Below, piece by piece: positions 52,801-61,116 of a DNA stretch of 64,000 nt (the stretch's first letter is position 1; the number at the start of each line of letters is the position of its first letter). Origin of the DNA: Anaerococcus sp. Marseille-Q5996 (GTDB lineage Bacteria > Bacillota > Clostridia > Tissierellales > Peptoniphilaceae); NCBI RefSeq assembly GCF_946893725.1, contig NZ_CAMPPE010000002.1:62001-126000 (forward strand). Reading direction: 5' to 3'. Made by a program: the position numbers and the translations under genes. The notes under the pieces are model-generated. The model searched no databases and was not told where the DNA came from. It worked only from the letters and a program-made list of their open reading frames with translations.

Positions 52801-53599
52801 TACAGATTGTACAATAGATGTAAAAGGTTGTGACCTTGATGATGCCTTTGCAATTCTTTATTTGATAGCCCATCCAGAGATAGATGTAAGACTAATCACG
52901 ACCACTTTTGGTAACAACAATGAAGAAGTAACCTATAATGCTACAAAAAAAATGCTAGATGATTTAAATATTGATATTCCTTTGGTAAAGGGAGGCCTGT
53001 ATATCCATGATGCAGGAGAGGCTATAAAAAATGAGATTGAGAAGAATGAAGATATAATTATTTTATCCTTAGGATCAACAACCAACACCCAAAAAGCCCT
53101 TGCATTGGGAATGGATCCTAAAAAAGTAAAATCTTTTGTAGCTATGGGTGGAATAACTGATAAGCTAAGATTTAACAAAAAAATCATGCGTGAGTTAAAT
53201 TTAAGCATTGATTATCTATCTACAATTTATGCCTTAGAAAAACTAGATAATATTCATATAATAACTGGAAATAATTGTATGAAACACAAATACCAAGTGC
53301 CGACAAATCCAGAATACAAAAGTGAATTTATGAATTACCTAAAACCATCTTTAAAAAGGGTTACGGAGGAGTTTTTAGACGAGTTTGGTGAAAGTAAATT
53401 AGTAGTTTGGGATGCTTTAGCTGCCCTTTATATTACAAATCCTGAATTTTTCATAGATTACGAAAAAAATATTGTTCTAGATGAACATTTGCTAAATGGA
53501 TATCTAGTAGATGGAGATGATAAAAAAGTAAATCTACCTGAAATAAAAGAAAATATAAATGCTATGGATTATATAGTAGATGTGATTGATAAAAAATAA
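52781..53599 (+). CDS. Nucleoside hydrolase-like protein with modified metal motif
   Basis: A 272-residue protein of the inosine/uridine-preferring nucleoside hydrolase superfamily, which split ribonucleosides at the N-glycosidic bond. Family text: LITTTFGNNNEEVTYNATKKML, ILSLGSTTNTQKAL, KSFVAMGG, VVWDALAALYITNPE (C-terminal Asp). The N-terminal calcium motif is normally DTDxxxDDA; here it is DTDCTIDVKGCDLDDAF, with about seven extra residues including two Cys. ATG 52781 is used because the longer frame enters the previous gene. Position in a cofactor/sugar-like operon suggests a modified-nucleoside substrate (inference; ArsS products derive from adenosyl compounds). Confidence 0.72.
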   Translation: MKKVIIDTDCTIDVKGCDLDDAFAILYLIAHPEIDVRLITTTFGNNNEEVTYNATKKMLDDLNIDIPLVKGGLYIHDAGEAIKNEIEKNEDIIILSLGSTTNTQKALALGMDPKKVKSFVAMGGITDKLRFNKKIMRELNLSIDYLSTIYALEKLDNIHIITGNNCMKHKYQVPTNPEYKSEFMNYLKPSLKRVTEEFLDEFGESKLVVWDALAALYITNPEFFIDYEKNIVLDEHLLNGYLVDGDDKKVNLPEIKENINAMDYIVDVIDKK

Positions 53600-53601
53600 T
53601 T

Positions 53602-53632
53602 AAAAAAGACGAGGTTTACTCCTCGTCTTTTT
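53602..53632. terminator. Bidirectional terminator
   Basis: AAAAAAGACGAGG (53602-53614) with CCTCGTCTTTTT (53621-53632), between convergent operons. Confidence 0.92.
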
Positions 53633-54296
53633 AAATCTTTTTGTAATATTCAGCTATTTTTTCTACACTATATCCACTTTTATATAAATTTTGCAAGATT
53701 TTCATAAATAAACCTGTTGTTAAAGGATGTTTTTCTAATCTTCGGGAAGATGTGTATATTGGATAATCAATTTGTTTTAGTTTATATCCAGCTTCTTTAA
53801 TATCCATCGATAATTGATAGTCTTCCATCAGAGGAATTTCCTTATATCCACCAATTTTTTCGAAAATTTCCCTTTTTATAAATATTCCCTGATCACCAAA
53901 GGCGATATGTTTTCTTTTTACCCTTAGATTTGAGAAAAATTCTATGAATTTCAAGCGAGAGTTGCTTGGGTGGAATTTCAAAGTAAAACACCCTGCATCA
54001 AGATTTGATCTTTCAATTAAATTTATACAATCCGAACTTATTAATGAGTCACAATGTAGAAAAAGTAAGTAATCACCCTTAGCGTATTTTGCTGCAGCAT
54101 TCATTTGATTTGACCTATACTTTGCTTCCTTAATTTTTAGGTAAGAGATTAAATCATAGGTCCCATCCCTGGAAAAACCGTCGGTAAAAATTACTTCAAA
54201 ATTTCCCTTTATATTCGCTAATACTTTTTCAAATTTTTTTATATTTTTGACTTCATTATAAGTCGGAATTATTATGGTTACCATGTTTTTTATCAT
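53631..54296 (-). CDS. Family 2 glycosyltransferase, rSAM/selenodomain-associated type 2
   Basis: A 221-residue GT-A enzyme of the TIGR04283 group found beside ArsS. TIIIPTYNEVKNIKKFEKVL opens the nucleotide-binding fold; YLLFLHCDSLI holds the metal motif (DxD-like, HCDS here); RVKRKHIAFGDQGIFIKREIFEKIGGY and PLMEDYQLSMDIKEAG follow. It would transfer a sugar to a small acceptor. A shorter start at 54284 is possible. It is last in the minus-strand operon, overlapping the TVP38 gene before it. Confidence 0.85.
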   Translation of the reverse strand: MIKNMVTIIIPTYNEVKNIKKFEKVLANIKGNFEVIFTDGFSRDGTYDLISYLKIKEAKYRSNQMNAAAKYAKGDYLLFLHCDSLISSDCINLIERSNLDAGCFTLKFHPSNSRLKFIEFFSNLRVKRKHIAFGDQGIFIKREIFEKIGGYKEIPLMEDYQLSMDIKEAGYKLKQIDYPIYTSSRRLEKHPLTTGLFMKILQNLYKSGYSVEKIAEYYKKI

Positions 54297-54927
54297 AAAT
54301 TTTTTTGGCTAATAGTGTCAATACTGTAAAGGCTAATAGAATTATCACTGATAAGATAAATTCCTTGCTGCCAATATCAGTTATGTTAGTACCTACATTA
54401 AGATAAACCAAGGTGCCAGGGATAACAGAGACAATAGTTGTTAGTAAATATGGCACAAATTTTATTTCAGTCAAACCAGCTAGATAGTTTTCAAAAATGT
54501 AGGGAACTGCAGGAACTAATCTAAATATAATAAAGGTAGTTATCAGCTTTTTTTGATCTTTGGTATAAATCAAATTTAAATACTGGTTTGACAACCTATC
54601 TTTTAGGATATTGTAGACTTTATCTTTAGCATATTTGTGTGAGATTAGATACATTAGTGATGTATTTGCTGCAACGCCAATTGTTGTATATACTAGTCCA
54701 TTTACAAATCCAAATAACGTTCCTCCTACGATTACTATACTTAAGGTAGGGAATAGGAAAATAGGTAGGATTGTAAATGCGATTATATATATTATAGGTG
54801 CTAAGGCTCCATAAGATGATATTTTTTCTTGCAATATATCTATATTAACAGATTTATTTATCCAAATTATAAAAGCTATCACAAGGATAGCTTTTAAGAC
54901 ATTAAAAATTCGTTTTGTGTTTTGCAT
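54256..54927 (-). CDS. TVP38/TMEM64 (VTT-domain) membrane protein 1
   Basis: A 223-residue protein with about six membrane segments and the VTT/SNARE-associated motif: IIAFTILPIFLFPTLSIVI, GFVNGLVYTTIGVAANTSLMYLIS, FIIFRLVPAVPYIFENYLAGLT. DedA-superfamily proteins act in lipid or small-molecule flipping; TVP38 types are often beside mercury/arsenic/selenium genes. ATG 54927 (behind AGGAAA) is preferred over 54954. Overlaps genes on both sides. Confidence 0.85.
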   Translation of the reverse strand: MQNTKRIFNVLKAILVIAFIIWINKSVNIDILQEKISSYGALAPIIYIIAFTILPIFLFPTLSIVIVGGTLFGFVNGLVYTTIGVAANTSLMYLISHKYAKDKVYNILKDRLSNQYLNLIYTKDQKKLITTFIIFRLVPAVPYIFENYLAGLTEIKFVPYLLTTIVSVIPGTLVYLNVGTNITDIGSKEFILSVIILLAFTVLTLLAKKIYDKKHGNHNNSDL

Positions 54928-55633
54928 TATATCTTTTCCTAAAAAATGCAACAACTACTGCAAGTATTGATATTGCGATTACAAATATAAATATACCACG
55001 TGCGCCACCATCCAATTCACCACCTGTATAGGAGTAGATAATTGTAGCTGGTAGCTGGCCAAGGCCTGTAGCTAAGAAAAATGGCCAAAATCCCATTGAT
55101 GTAAGACCTGCAGCATAGCTTACAATATCAAAGGATATAAATGGTAACAATCTTGCTATAAGAATAGTGTGTTTACCATATTTTTCAAAAAAGTCTTCGA
55201 TATTTTCTAGGGCTCCCTGGCTAGATAGTCTTATAACCGCATCACGTCCTAGGGCTCTTGCTATAAAAAAGCAAAGTGCTGCACCAACCATGGCTGATGA
55301 CCATGATAGGATAGCTCCCTTTACCCAGCCAAAAATAACAGCATTTGCTAGGGTAATCATAACAGCTGGGATAGGGGATATGATAGACTGTAAAATCATT
55401 AGTAAAAATGAAATTACAGCCGTTTGTTTGCCATATCCACGGATGTATTCAATAACCCCACTTAGGCCTCCTGTACTTAATGCCGATATGGCACTACTAA
55501 TAGCACTTTTGAATGATGGTATTAAGAAGTATGCCAAAATTAGCCCTATAAGTGGTAGTAAAATCAGAAGTTTTGTTGATTTATTTAGACTTTTTTCATT
55601 AGTCTGGGATTTCTCAAGATTTTTCTGATCCAT
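54902..55633 (-). CDS. TVP38/TMEM64 (VTT-domain) membrane protein 2
   Basis: A 243-residue paralogue of the adjacent protein: long polar N-terminus, then LQSIISPIPAVMITLANAVIFG, GAILSWSSAMVGAALCFFIARALGRD and LIARLLPFISFDIVSYAAGLT, the re-entrant VTT pattern with the conserved RLxP. Two unequal copies side by side suggest a heteromeric complex. Adjacent to a double-rhodanese lipoprotein. Confidence 0.87.
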   Translation of the reverse strand: MDQKNLEKSQTNEKSLNKSTKLLILLPLIGLILAYFLIPSFKSAISSAISALSTGGLSGVIEYIRGYGKQTAVISFLLMILQSIISPIPAVMITLANAVIFGWVKGAILSWSSAMVGAALCFFIARALGRDAVIRLSSQGALENIEDFFEKYGKHTILIARLLPFISFDIVSYAAGLTSMGFWPFFLATGLGQLPATIIYSYTGGELDGGARGIFIFVIAISILAVVVAFFRKRYNAKHKTNF

Positions 55634-55643
55634 TTATTTGCTC

Positions 55644-56447
55644 TTATTTTTTAGATAAGTCGTAACCGTCGTATTCTTTTGTACCATCAAGGGCGTTGAT
55701 TACTTCGTGTCCTTGGTTAGCTAGCATATCAGCAACTTTGAAAGATCTGTTTCCTGAATAGCAGTGAGTTAGGAATGGTTTATCTTGTGGAAGTGTTTCG
55801 ATTAATGATTCAGCTTGATCAACTGGAACATTGATAGCTCCTGCTAAGTGACCTTTATTATAGTCTTTTTCATCTCTAACATCGATGATTGTATAATCTC
55901 CAGTATTTACTAACTCTATAAATTCTGGTCCTGGTACAGATGTGACCTTTGTTTTTGTTGTATAATCAAAGTCTGCGTATCCACCAGCAGATTGTACATT
56001 TGTAAAACCATTATCAACTAAAGTTTTGTATGCTTCCTCAGCTTCTTCAGCAGTTTCACCATAAACAACTACGTTTTTGTCTTTGAAATCAGCAAGTTCG
56101 TCAATTCTATCAGCTAATTCATCAGCTGGAAGTGTGATAGCGTGTTTAACGTGACCTTCCTTGTAATCATCAGCTTTTCTTGTGTCGATAACTAGGTATT
56201 TTTCTTTTTCGTCGTTATCTTCTTGAATTTTATCTAATTCTTCGCCTGCTATTGTTTTAACTTCGGTTTCAGCAGCTTCTTCTTTAGCACCTTCTTCAGT
56301 TTCTGTATTTTCTGGAGTGGTTGCTTCATTACTAGCAGCTTCTTCAGTTTTTGTTTCTTCTGGAGCTGTTGTTGTGTTATTTCCACAACCTGTAAGTGCG
56401 AATGTACCGATTAGCATAAGTGTAAGTAATTTATTTGATCTTTTCAT
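55644..56447 (-). CDS. Lipoprotein with two rhodanese domains
   Basis: A 267-residue surface lipoprotein; lipobox LTGC, Cys21, followed by a Glu/Thr-rich linker to about 70. Two rhodanese domains (about 75-165 and 175-265), each with a DTR/DVR...GHL/GHV pattern. The first has no Cys at the active site (VVYGETAEEA), so it is inactive; the second has HCYSGNR with the persulfide Cys. It could carry sulfane sulfur (or selenium) outside the membrane. It lies next to a second extracellular rhodanese gene. Confidence 0.9.
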   Translation of the reverse strand: MKRSNKLLTLMLIGTFALTGCGNNTTTAPEETKTEEAASNEATTPENTETEEGAKEEAAETEVKTIAGEELDKIQEDNDEKEKYLVIDTRKADDYKEGHVKHAITLPADELADRIDELADFKDKNVVVYGETAEEAEEAYKTLVDNGFTNVQSAGGYADFDYTTKTKVTSVPGPEFIELVNTGDYTIIDVRDEKDYNKGHLAGAINVPVDQAESLIETLPQDKPFLTHCYSGNRSFKVADMLANQGHEVINALDGTKEYDGYDLSKK

Positions 56448-56820
56448 TTTTTTCTCCTATTTTGTTAAATTCTAAAATATTTATTATTAGCAATAATAAT
56501 GATATTGCATACTTTGTAAGCTTAAATATTGAAATATCAATAGTCATTAAAATTAATATTGCTAGTATACACAATAGACTGATTGCCTTTAGATTTTTAT
56601 ATTTTATAAAACTATAGATTATAAAAATAAAAAATACTAGGGCAATTAGTTTAAATATGGTTTTAATATTATAATTATTTTCTAAATTGTAATTATAAAA
56701 AACTAATGTTCTCTGGACTCCCATTTTTTTCTTTGAATAGTATTGGATTAAAAATATCCCCACTAAGAAAATAATTTGGAAGATTTTTAAAATCTTATTC
56801 CTATTCTGTGGCTTTATCAT
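56431..56820 (-). CDS. Small membrane protein of unknown function
   Basis: A 129-residue, very hydrophobic protein with four predicted membrane helices and basic ends (MIKPQNRNKILKIF). No family recognised. It overlaps the end of the upstream sulfurtransferase gene and the beginning of the double-rhodanese gene, so it is part of the operon; perhaps a partner of the lipoproteins. Confidence 0.6.
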   Translation of the reverse strand: MIKPQNRNKILKIFQIIFLVGIFLIQYYSKKKMGVQRTLVFYNYNLENNYNIKTIFKLIALVFFIFIIYSFIKYKNLKAISLLCILAILILMTIDISIFKLTKYAISLLLLIINILEFNKIGEKNEKIK

Positions 56821-57973
56821 TAGATAATTCGCCAACTTTTTTTATTTCTGCACCATCTTTTGGATCACCAAGTTGGGCAGGAAGTTCATCATGCATTTGC
56901 CACTCGTTCCATCCACCATCAAATAATTTTGCAGTAATTCCTTTTTCATAGAATTTTAGGATTGGCAGGGCAGCTCTCCAACCAGTTCCGCAGTAAAATA
57001 CCATTTCTTTGCTGGTGTCTACACCTTCAGCCTCTAACATTTTTATCATATCTGTGTAGCTGATATATGTTCCATCTGGATTTTTATAGTCCGCTTCATC
57101 ATGGCCGTATATTGCACCTGGCAGTTCACATGCCTTTGGAATATAGGAATATCCACTGGTTTCACCGATATATTCTTCGTAGCTTCTAGTAGAAATGTAT
57201 TGAACATCGTCATTTTCATCTTCAATGTCTTTTTTAGCTTCTTCTAGGCTCACTATTAGTTCTGGGTGGGCTGGGTATTCACCTTTGAAGTCATCCTTAG
57301 CAACCGCTTTATTTTCCCCTTCTTCAGTTTCATAACCCTTATCCATCCAAACTTTAAGGCCTCCATCAATTAGCTTTATGTTTTCAACACCTTCTATCAG
57401 ATAAGCTAAAGCTACTCTTGGTGCTCCAGAATCAGGACCGTATAAAAATACTGTTGTATCTTTATCAATTCCGTAATCTAGCATTGATTTTACAATTTCA
57501 TCATCGATTTTTAAATTCCAAACTGGGCCCTCTTCGATAGTATCAGTATTTATATGAATAGCTCCTGGAATATGATTTTTTAAATAATCCTCGCTGGCAT
57601 CAGCTTCACCCCAAGTAACTTCTGCTATTACATAATCACCAACATCTTCTTTGCCATCAATTACATCTTTTACATAGTCAGCTGTAACAAAAATATCCTT
57701 GTTTTTAGCCCTTCCACAGCAATCAAGTATTTCACCGTCATCAGAATCTTTGATAGTTTCAGATGCAATTTCTTTTTTTTCATCATTTTTTGATTCTTCA
57801 TTCGATTCTAATACTTCTTTGCTGTCAGATGTTTCTTCGCTTACTTTTTCATTTTCTGCAGTATTTTCATTTGCATTTTGATTTGAACAAGCTGTAATAC
57901 TTAAAACAAAAAACAAAGTAAAAAATGAAAGGCCAAGTTTTTTAATGATTTGATTAATATTTAATTTTTTCAT
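56801..57973 (-). CDS. Lipoprotein sulfurtransferase (tandem rhodanese)
   Basis: A 390-residue lipoprotein; lipobox ITAC with Cys29, then an acidic linker to about residue 85 that includes an ILDCCGRAKN Cys pair. Two rhodanese domains: the first active-site loop is LYGPDSGAPR without Cys, the second is FYCGTGWRAAL with Cys, the CRKGVT-like form of thiosulfate or mercaptopyruvate sulfurtransferases. A non-catalytic first and catalytic second domain is the standard layout. Extracellular anchoring is unusual. Promoter-proximal genes: iron-sulfur protein before it. Confidence 0.9.
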   Translation of the reverse strand: MKKLNINQIIKKLGLSFFTLFFVLSITACSNQNANENTAENEKVSEETSDSKEVLESNEESKNDEKKEIASETIKDSDDGEILDCCGRAKNKDIFVTADYVKDVIDGKEDVGDYVIAEVTWGEADASEDYLKNHIPGAIHINTDTIEEGPVWNLKIDDEIVKSMLDYGIDKDTTVFLYGPDSGAPRVALAYLIEGVENIKLIDGGLKVWMDKGYETEEGENKAVAKDDFKGEYPAHPELIVSLEEAKKDIEDENDDVQYISTRSYEEYIGETSGYSYIPKACELPGAIYGHDEADYKNPDGTYISYTDMIKMLEAEGVDTSKEMVFYCGTGWRAALPILKFYEKGITAKLFDGGWNEWQMHDELPAQLGDPKDGAEIKKVGELSNDKATE

Positions 57974-57985
57974 TTATTCTCCTGT

Positions 57986-58912
57986 TTATTTAAAAAATTT
58001 CGCTTTAAGTGCATTTTTTAAATAATCCGTTTTGACCTCTTCATCAATGTCCAAGAATGCTGAGGCAAAGTGGTGGACCTTATTGTATTTAGAAAAACGC
58101 ATGGAGCATGTTGCACAATAGCTATATATTTCTTCATTTTGAATGGAAGCTGTCATAGCATCAGCAATATCTTTTTCTTTTTTTACAGCCAGGCCCCCAG
58201 CTCCGCAACAATTGGTGTTTTTAAACTTATCATTCCAATTTGGAGCATGCCTTTTAATAACACTAAAAATTTCACGGTTGTACCTATCAGAACATGGGAA
58301 AAATACATTATAAGGTTTTTCGATATCCTTTATATAATTATATTCTTCAAGCCATTTGTATACAGAAATTATTTCAACCTTATATTTATTTTTTAAGTGG
58401 TGATAGCAATTAGGACAAGCTGTCACTATTCTGTTGATTTTAAGATTATTAATCTGATTTTCTAAACGCGTACTAGGATTTTCGTTAAAACCAGTATTAT
58501 AAACAGGATTCCTGCAGCAATCTATGGAAAAAACAAATCCATTTTTCTTAAATAAGTCAATCAAAGCCTTAGATGTTTCCGGATAAAAGGCTGGAAAATT
58601 GCATCCTAAATACAAAAGATCACTTGATTTTCTAGTTTTTTTAGGTAAGTTTCTGAAAGGATAAGACTCCTTGTTTAGTTTTACAAGTTTGTATTTTGGA
58701 TTATTTTTACGAAATAAGAGTGAGATATATTTGCCATTTAAATTTTTAGGACAAACATGACTGCACTTATTGCACATAAAGCAGGAATAAGCTAAATCTT
58801 CCTTTTTTGTAAAATCTAATAAATTAATATTATATTTACTTAAAAATGGACAATTTTTTGTGCAAAGTCCGCACTCAATACAATTGTCCTCTACAAATTT
58901 TAGGTAATTCAT
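57986..58912 (-). CDS. Iron-sulfur protein with CCG domains (HdrB/HdrD/GlpC-like)
   Basis: A 308-residue cytoplasmic electron-transfer protein. N-terminal 2x4Fe-4S (CIECGLCTKNCP; CFMCNKCSHVCP), then two CCG-type regions: LGCNFPAFYP...CCRNP and FFPCSDRYN...NCCGAGG. This is the architecture of heterodisulfide-reductase-D/GlpC/LUD-linked subunits that reduce disulfides or accept electrons. ATG 58912 with AGGAAG directly before it is preferred over 58942. It is first gene of the operon and could supply reducing power for the sulfur/selenium chemistry of its neighbours (inference). Confidence 0.87.
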   Translation of the reverse strand: MNYLKFVEDNCIECGLCTKNCPFLSKYNINLLDFTKKEDLAYSCFMCNKCSHVCPKNLNGKYISLLFRKNNPKYKLVKLNKESYPFRNLPKKTRKSSDLLYLGCNFPAFYPETSKALIDLFKKNGFVFSIDCCRNPVYNTGFNENPSTRLENQINNLKINRIVTACPNCYHHLKNKYKVEIISVYKWLEEYNYIKDIEKPYNVFFPCSDRYNREIFSVIKRHAPNWNDKFKNTNCCGAGGLAVKKEKDIADAMTASIQNEEIYSYCATCSMRFSKYNKVHHFASAFLDIDEEVKTDYLKNALKAKFFK

Positions 58913-59026
58913 TATCTTCCTAACATAGTTTTTTATTTTCATATTTTAAGTGTGTACTAAAGCGAAATGCTTATCTTAAAATAATTATTTTAGCTTATTA
59001 ATATAATCAAACATCATAGTGTACTT

Positions 59027-59040
59027 ATTGCAATTGCAAT
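59027..59040. promoter_or_regulatory. Perfect palindrome ATTGCAATTGCAAT, possible operator
   Basis: Fourteen-base perfect palindrome in the leader of the minus-strand operon, about 115 bases before its first start and 30 after the predicted transcription start. A repressor site would fit; regulator unknown. Confidence 0.5.
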
Positions 59041-59067
59041 TATGAAATTGTTATCATATATTCGTAT

Positions 59068-59098
59068 AATATACTATCATAAATTAATTTATTGTCAA
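59068..59098 (-). promoter_or_regulatory. Possible promoter of the iron-sulfur/rhodanese operon
   Basis: On the minus strand TTGACA (59098-59093) and TATATT (59073-59068), spacing 19, a little long. Confidence 0.45.
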
Positions 59099-59181
59099 TA
59101 ATTATAAGGCAAAGCAAAAACACTTATAGTATAATATAACAAATATGTATGATATAATTAGTCCAAATGATGGAGGATACA

Positions 59182-59535
59182 ATGTCTATAAAATACGTAA
59201 ATAATTTAGGTAAGGTAACTATAGATGATTCAGTGCTAAGCAATATTGTTGCTGTCACAGTTATGCAATCATATGGTGTAGTTGGCCTTGCATCACAATC
59301 AGCAAAAGATGATATTTATCAATTATTAAAACTAGAAAATATGAGCAAGGGTGTAGAAATACATAGAAGAGACGATGGAACTCTTACAATTAATATTTCA
59401 ATATTTATACTTTATGGAGTAAGAATTTCAGTTGTAGCACAAAATATAATCGACAATGTAAAATACACAGTCGAAAAATCTTTAAATGTTAGAGTTTCTG
59501 ATGTTAATATTTTGGTGCAAGGAATAGGACAGTAG
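59182..59535 (+). CDS. Asp23/Gls24-family envelope stress protein
   Basis: A 117-residue protein of the alkaline-shock-protein 23 family (YloU type), typical partner of fakA. It shows NNLGKVTIDDSVLSNIVAV, SYGVVGLASQ and VSVVAQNIIDNV-like blocks. ATG 59182 is chosen since GGAGG lies at 59171-59175, between the alternative ATG 59167 and this one. Confidence 0.9.
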   Translation: MSIKYVNNLGKVTIDDSVLSNIVAVTVMQSYGVVGLASQSAKDDIYQLLKLENMSKGVEIHRRDDGTLTINISIFILYGVRISVVAQNIIDNVKYTVEKSLNVRVSDVNILVQGIGQ

Positions 59536-59541
59536 GTGAAT

Positions 59542-61116
59542 ATGAGAGAAATTGATGCAAATAAACTCCAACAAATGATTATTGGAGCTTATGAATTGTT
59601 AAATGAAAATAGAGAGATGGTTAATCAATTAAACGTCTTTCCAGTTCCAGATGGAGATACTGGGACAAATATGACCATGACTATGAAATCAGGTGTAGAT
59701 AGGGTTAACCAATTAAATAGCAATAGTTGCTATGAAATTGCAAAAGCCTTATCCCAAGGTACTCTGATGGGTGCACGTGGTAACTCAGGGGTAATTTTAT
59801 CCCAACTTGTAAGAGGTTTTTCAAAGGCTATTAAAGGAAAAGATGTAATTGAAAGTTTAGATATAAAAGAAATTTTCCAAATTGCAAATCAAACTGCCTA
59901 CAAAGCGGTAATGAAACCAACTGAAGGGACAATTCTAACAGTTAGCCAAAAAATGACTGACAAAGCAAATGAAATTTATAGCCAAGACATTGAAATTGAT
60001 CAATATTTATTTGAAATTATCAGGGCTGGACAAATAGCCCTTGATAATACACCAAATCAACTTCCAGTATTAAAAGAAGCAGGTGTTGTAGATTCTGGTG
60101 GTCAAGGATTAATTACTCTACTTAAAGGTGCTTTTTCTGCATTAAATAGTGATATAAAAATCGAAGATATCCATAGCAAATCCCAAGCAGAAAAAAAGGA
60201 CCTGCCATATGAATTAAGTTTTGAGATAGCAACTACAGAAGAGTCTTATAAAACTATTTTGAATAATCTTGGGACAATAGCAGATGAAATAGAAGAATCT
60301 TTTGAAGAAGGTATTTTAAAAGCTAGCTTAAAAACAGATAATCCATACGGTCTTTTACAAATGCTAACAGTAGATGGTGAAATCTTAAAAGCTGAGTTTA
60401 AAAACTTAAAACCAAATTTGGAAAAAATAGCTAAGAAAAAAGCTAGTCAGGCCAAAAAATATGGTTTTATAGCAGTCAGCCGTGGAGAAGGTTATGATGC
60501 GATTTTAGAATCAATGAATGTAGATGAGATTATTTCAGGTGGACAAACTATGAACCCATCTACAGAAGATATCTTTAATTCTCTAGATCGTGTAAATGCT
60601 GAAAATATAATTATTTTCCCAAATAATAAAAATATTATAATGAGTGCCAAACAAGCAGCTCAGATTACAGAAAAAAATGCAGTGGTTGTAGAAACAAGGT
60701 CTATTCCTGAAACATTTGCTGCAATGCTTGAATTTGATGAAGATAGCGATATTGAAACAAATTTAGAAAATATGAATGAATCTATCAAAGAAATGCACGT
60801 GGCAGAAATTTCAATTTCTATCAGAGATACATCTATCAATGGGATTGAAATTTTAAGAGATGATTATCTAGGAATATTAGATGGAAATATAGTAACATCA
60901 AATTCAAAGATTGTTGATACAGCCTTAAAAACAATCGAAACTGCCCTAGAAAACGACGAAGATTTATCATTAATCACCCTATATTATGGTGAAGAAGTTG
61001 ATAAAAAAGATGCCAAAGAATTGGTTAAAAAAATCAGCAAAAAACACAAAGATGTGGATGTTGAGCTAGTATATGGTGGACAACCAGTTTATTATTACAC
61101 AATCACTCTAGAATAA
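59542..61116 (+). CDS. fakA: Fatty acid kinase ATPase subunit FakA (YloV, DAK2 domain)
   Basis: Phosphorylates exogenous fatty acids bound to FakB. N-terminal DAK2 kinase domain: NVFPVPDGDTGTNM (metal-binding Asp residues), GARGNSGVILSQLVRGF, and SGGQGLITLL; middle and C-terminal EDD-type domains (EIISGGQTMNPSTEDI). 525 residues, normal. ATG 59542 preferred over GTG 59536. One base shared with recG start (TAATG). Confidence 0.93.
   Translation: MREIDANKLQQMIIGAYELLNENREMVNQLNVFPVPDGDTGTNMTMTMKSGVDRVNQLNSNSCYEIAKALSQGTLMGARGNSGVILSQLVRGFSKAIKGKDVIESLDIKEIFQIANQTAYKAVMKPTEGTILTVSQKMTDKANEIYSQDIEIDQYLFEIIRAGQIALDNTPNQLPVLKEAGVVDSGGQGLITLLKGAFSALNSDIKIEDIHSKSQAEKKDLPYELSFEIATTEESYKTILNNLGTIADEIEESFEEGILKASLKTDNPYGLLQMLTVDGEILKAEFKNLKPNLEKIAKKKASQAKKYGFIAVSRGEGYDAILESMNVDEIISGGQTMNPSTEDIFNSLDRVNAENIIIFPNNKNIIMSAKQAAQITEKNAVVVETRSIPETFAAMLEFDEDSDIETNLENMNESIKEMHVAEISISIRDTSINGIEILRDDYLGILDGNIVTSNSKIVDTALKTIETALENDEDLSLITLYYGEEVDKKDAKELVKKISKKHKDVDVELVYGGQPVYYYTITLE

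Noticed and set aside
55167-55628. 153-codon reading frame on the plus strand
   Set aside because: Antisense to a clear TVP38 gene, with biased composition and no ribosome site.
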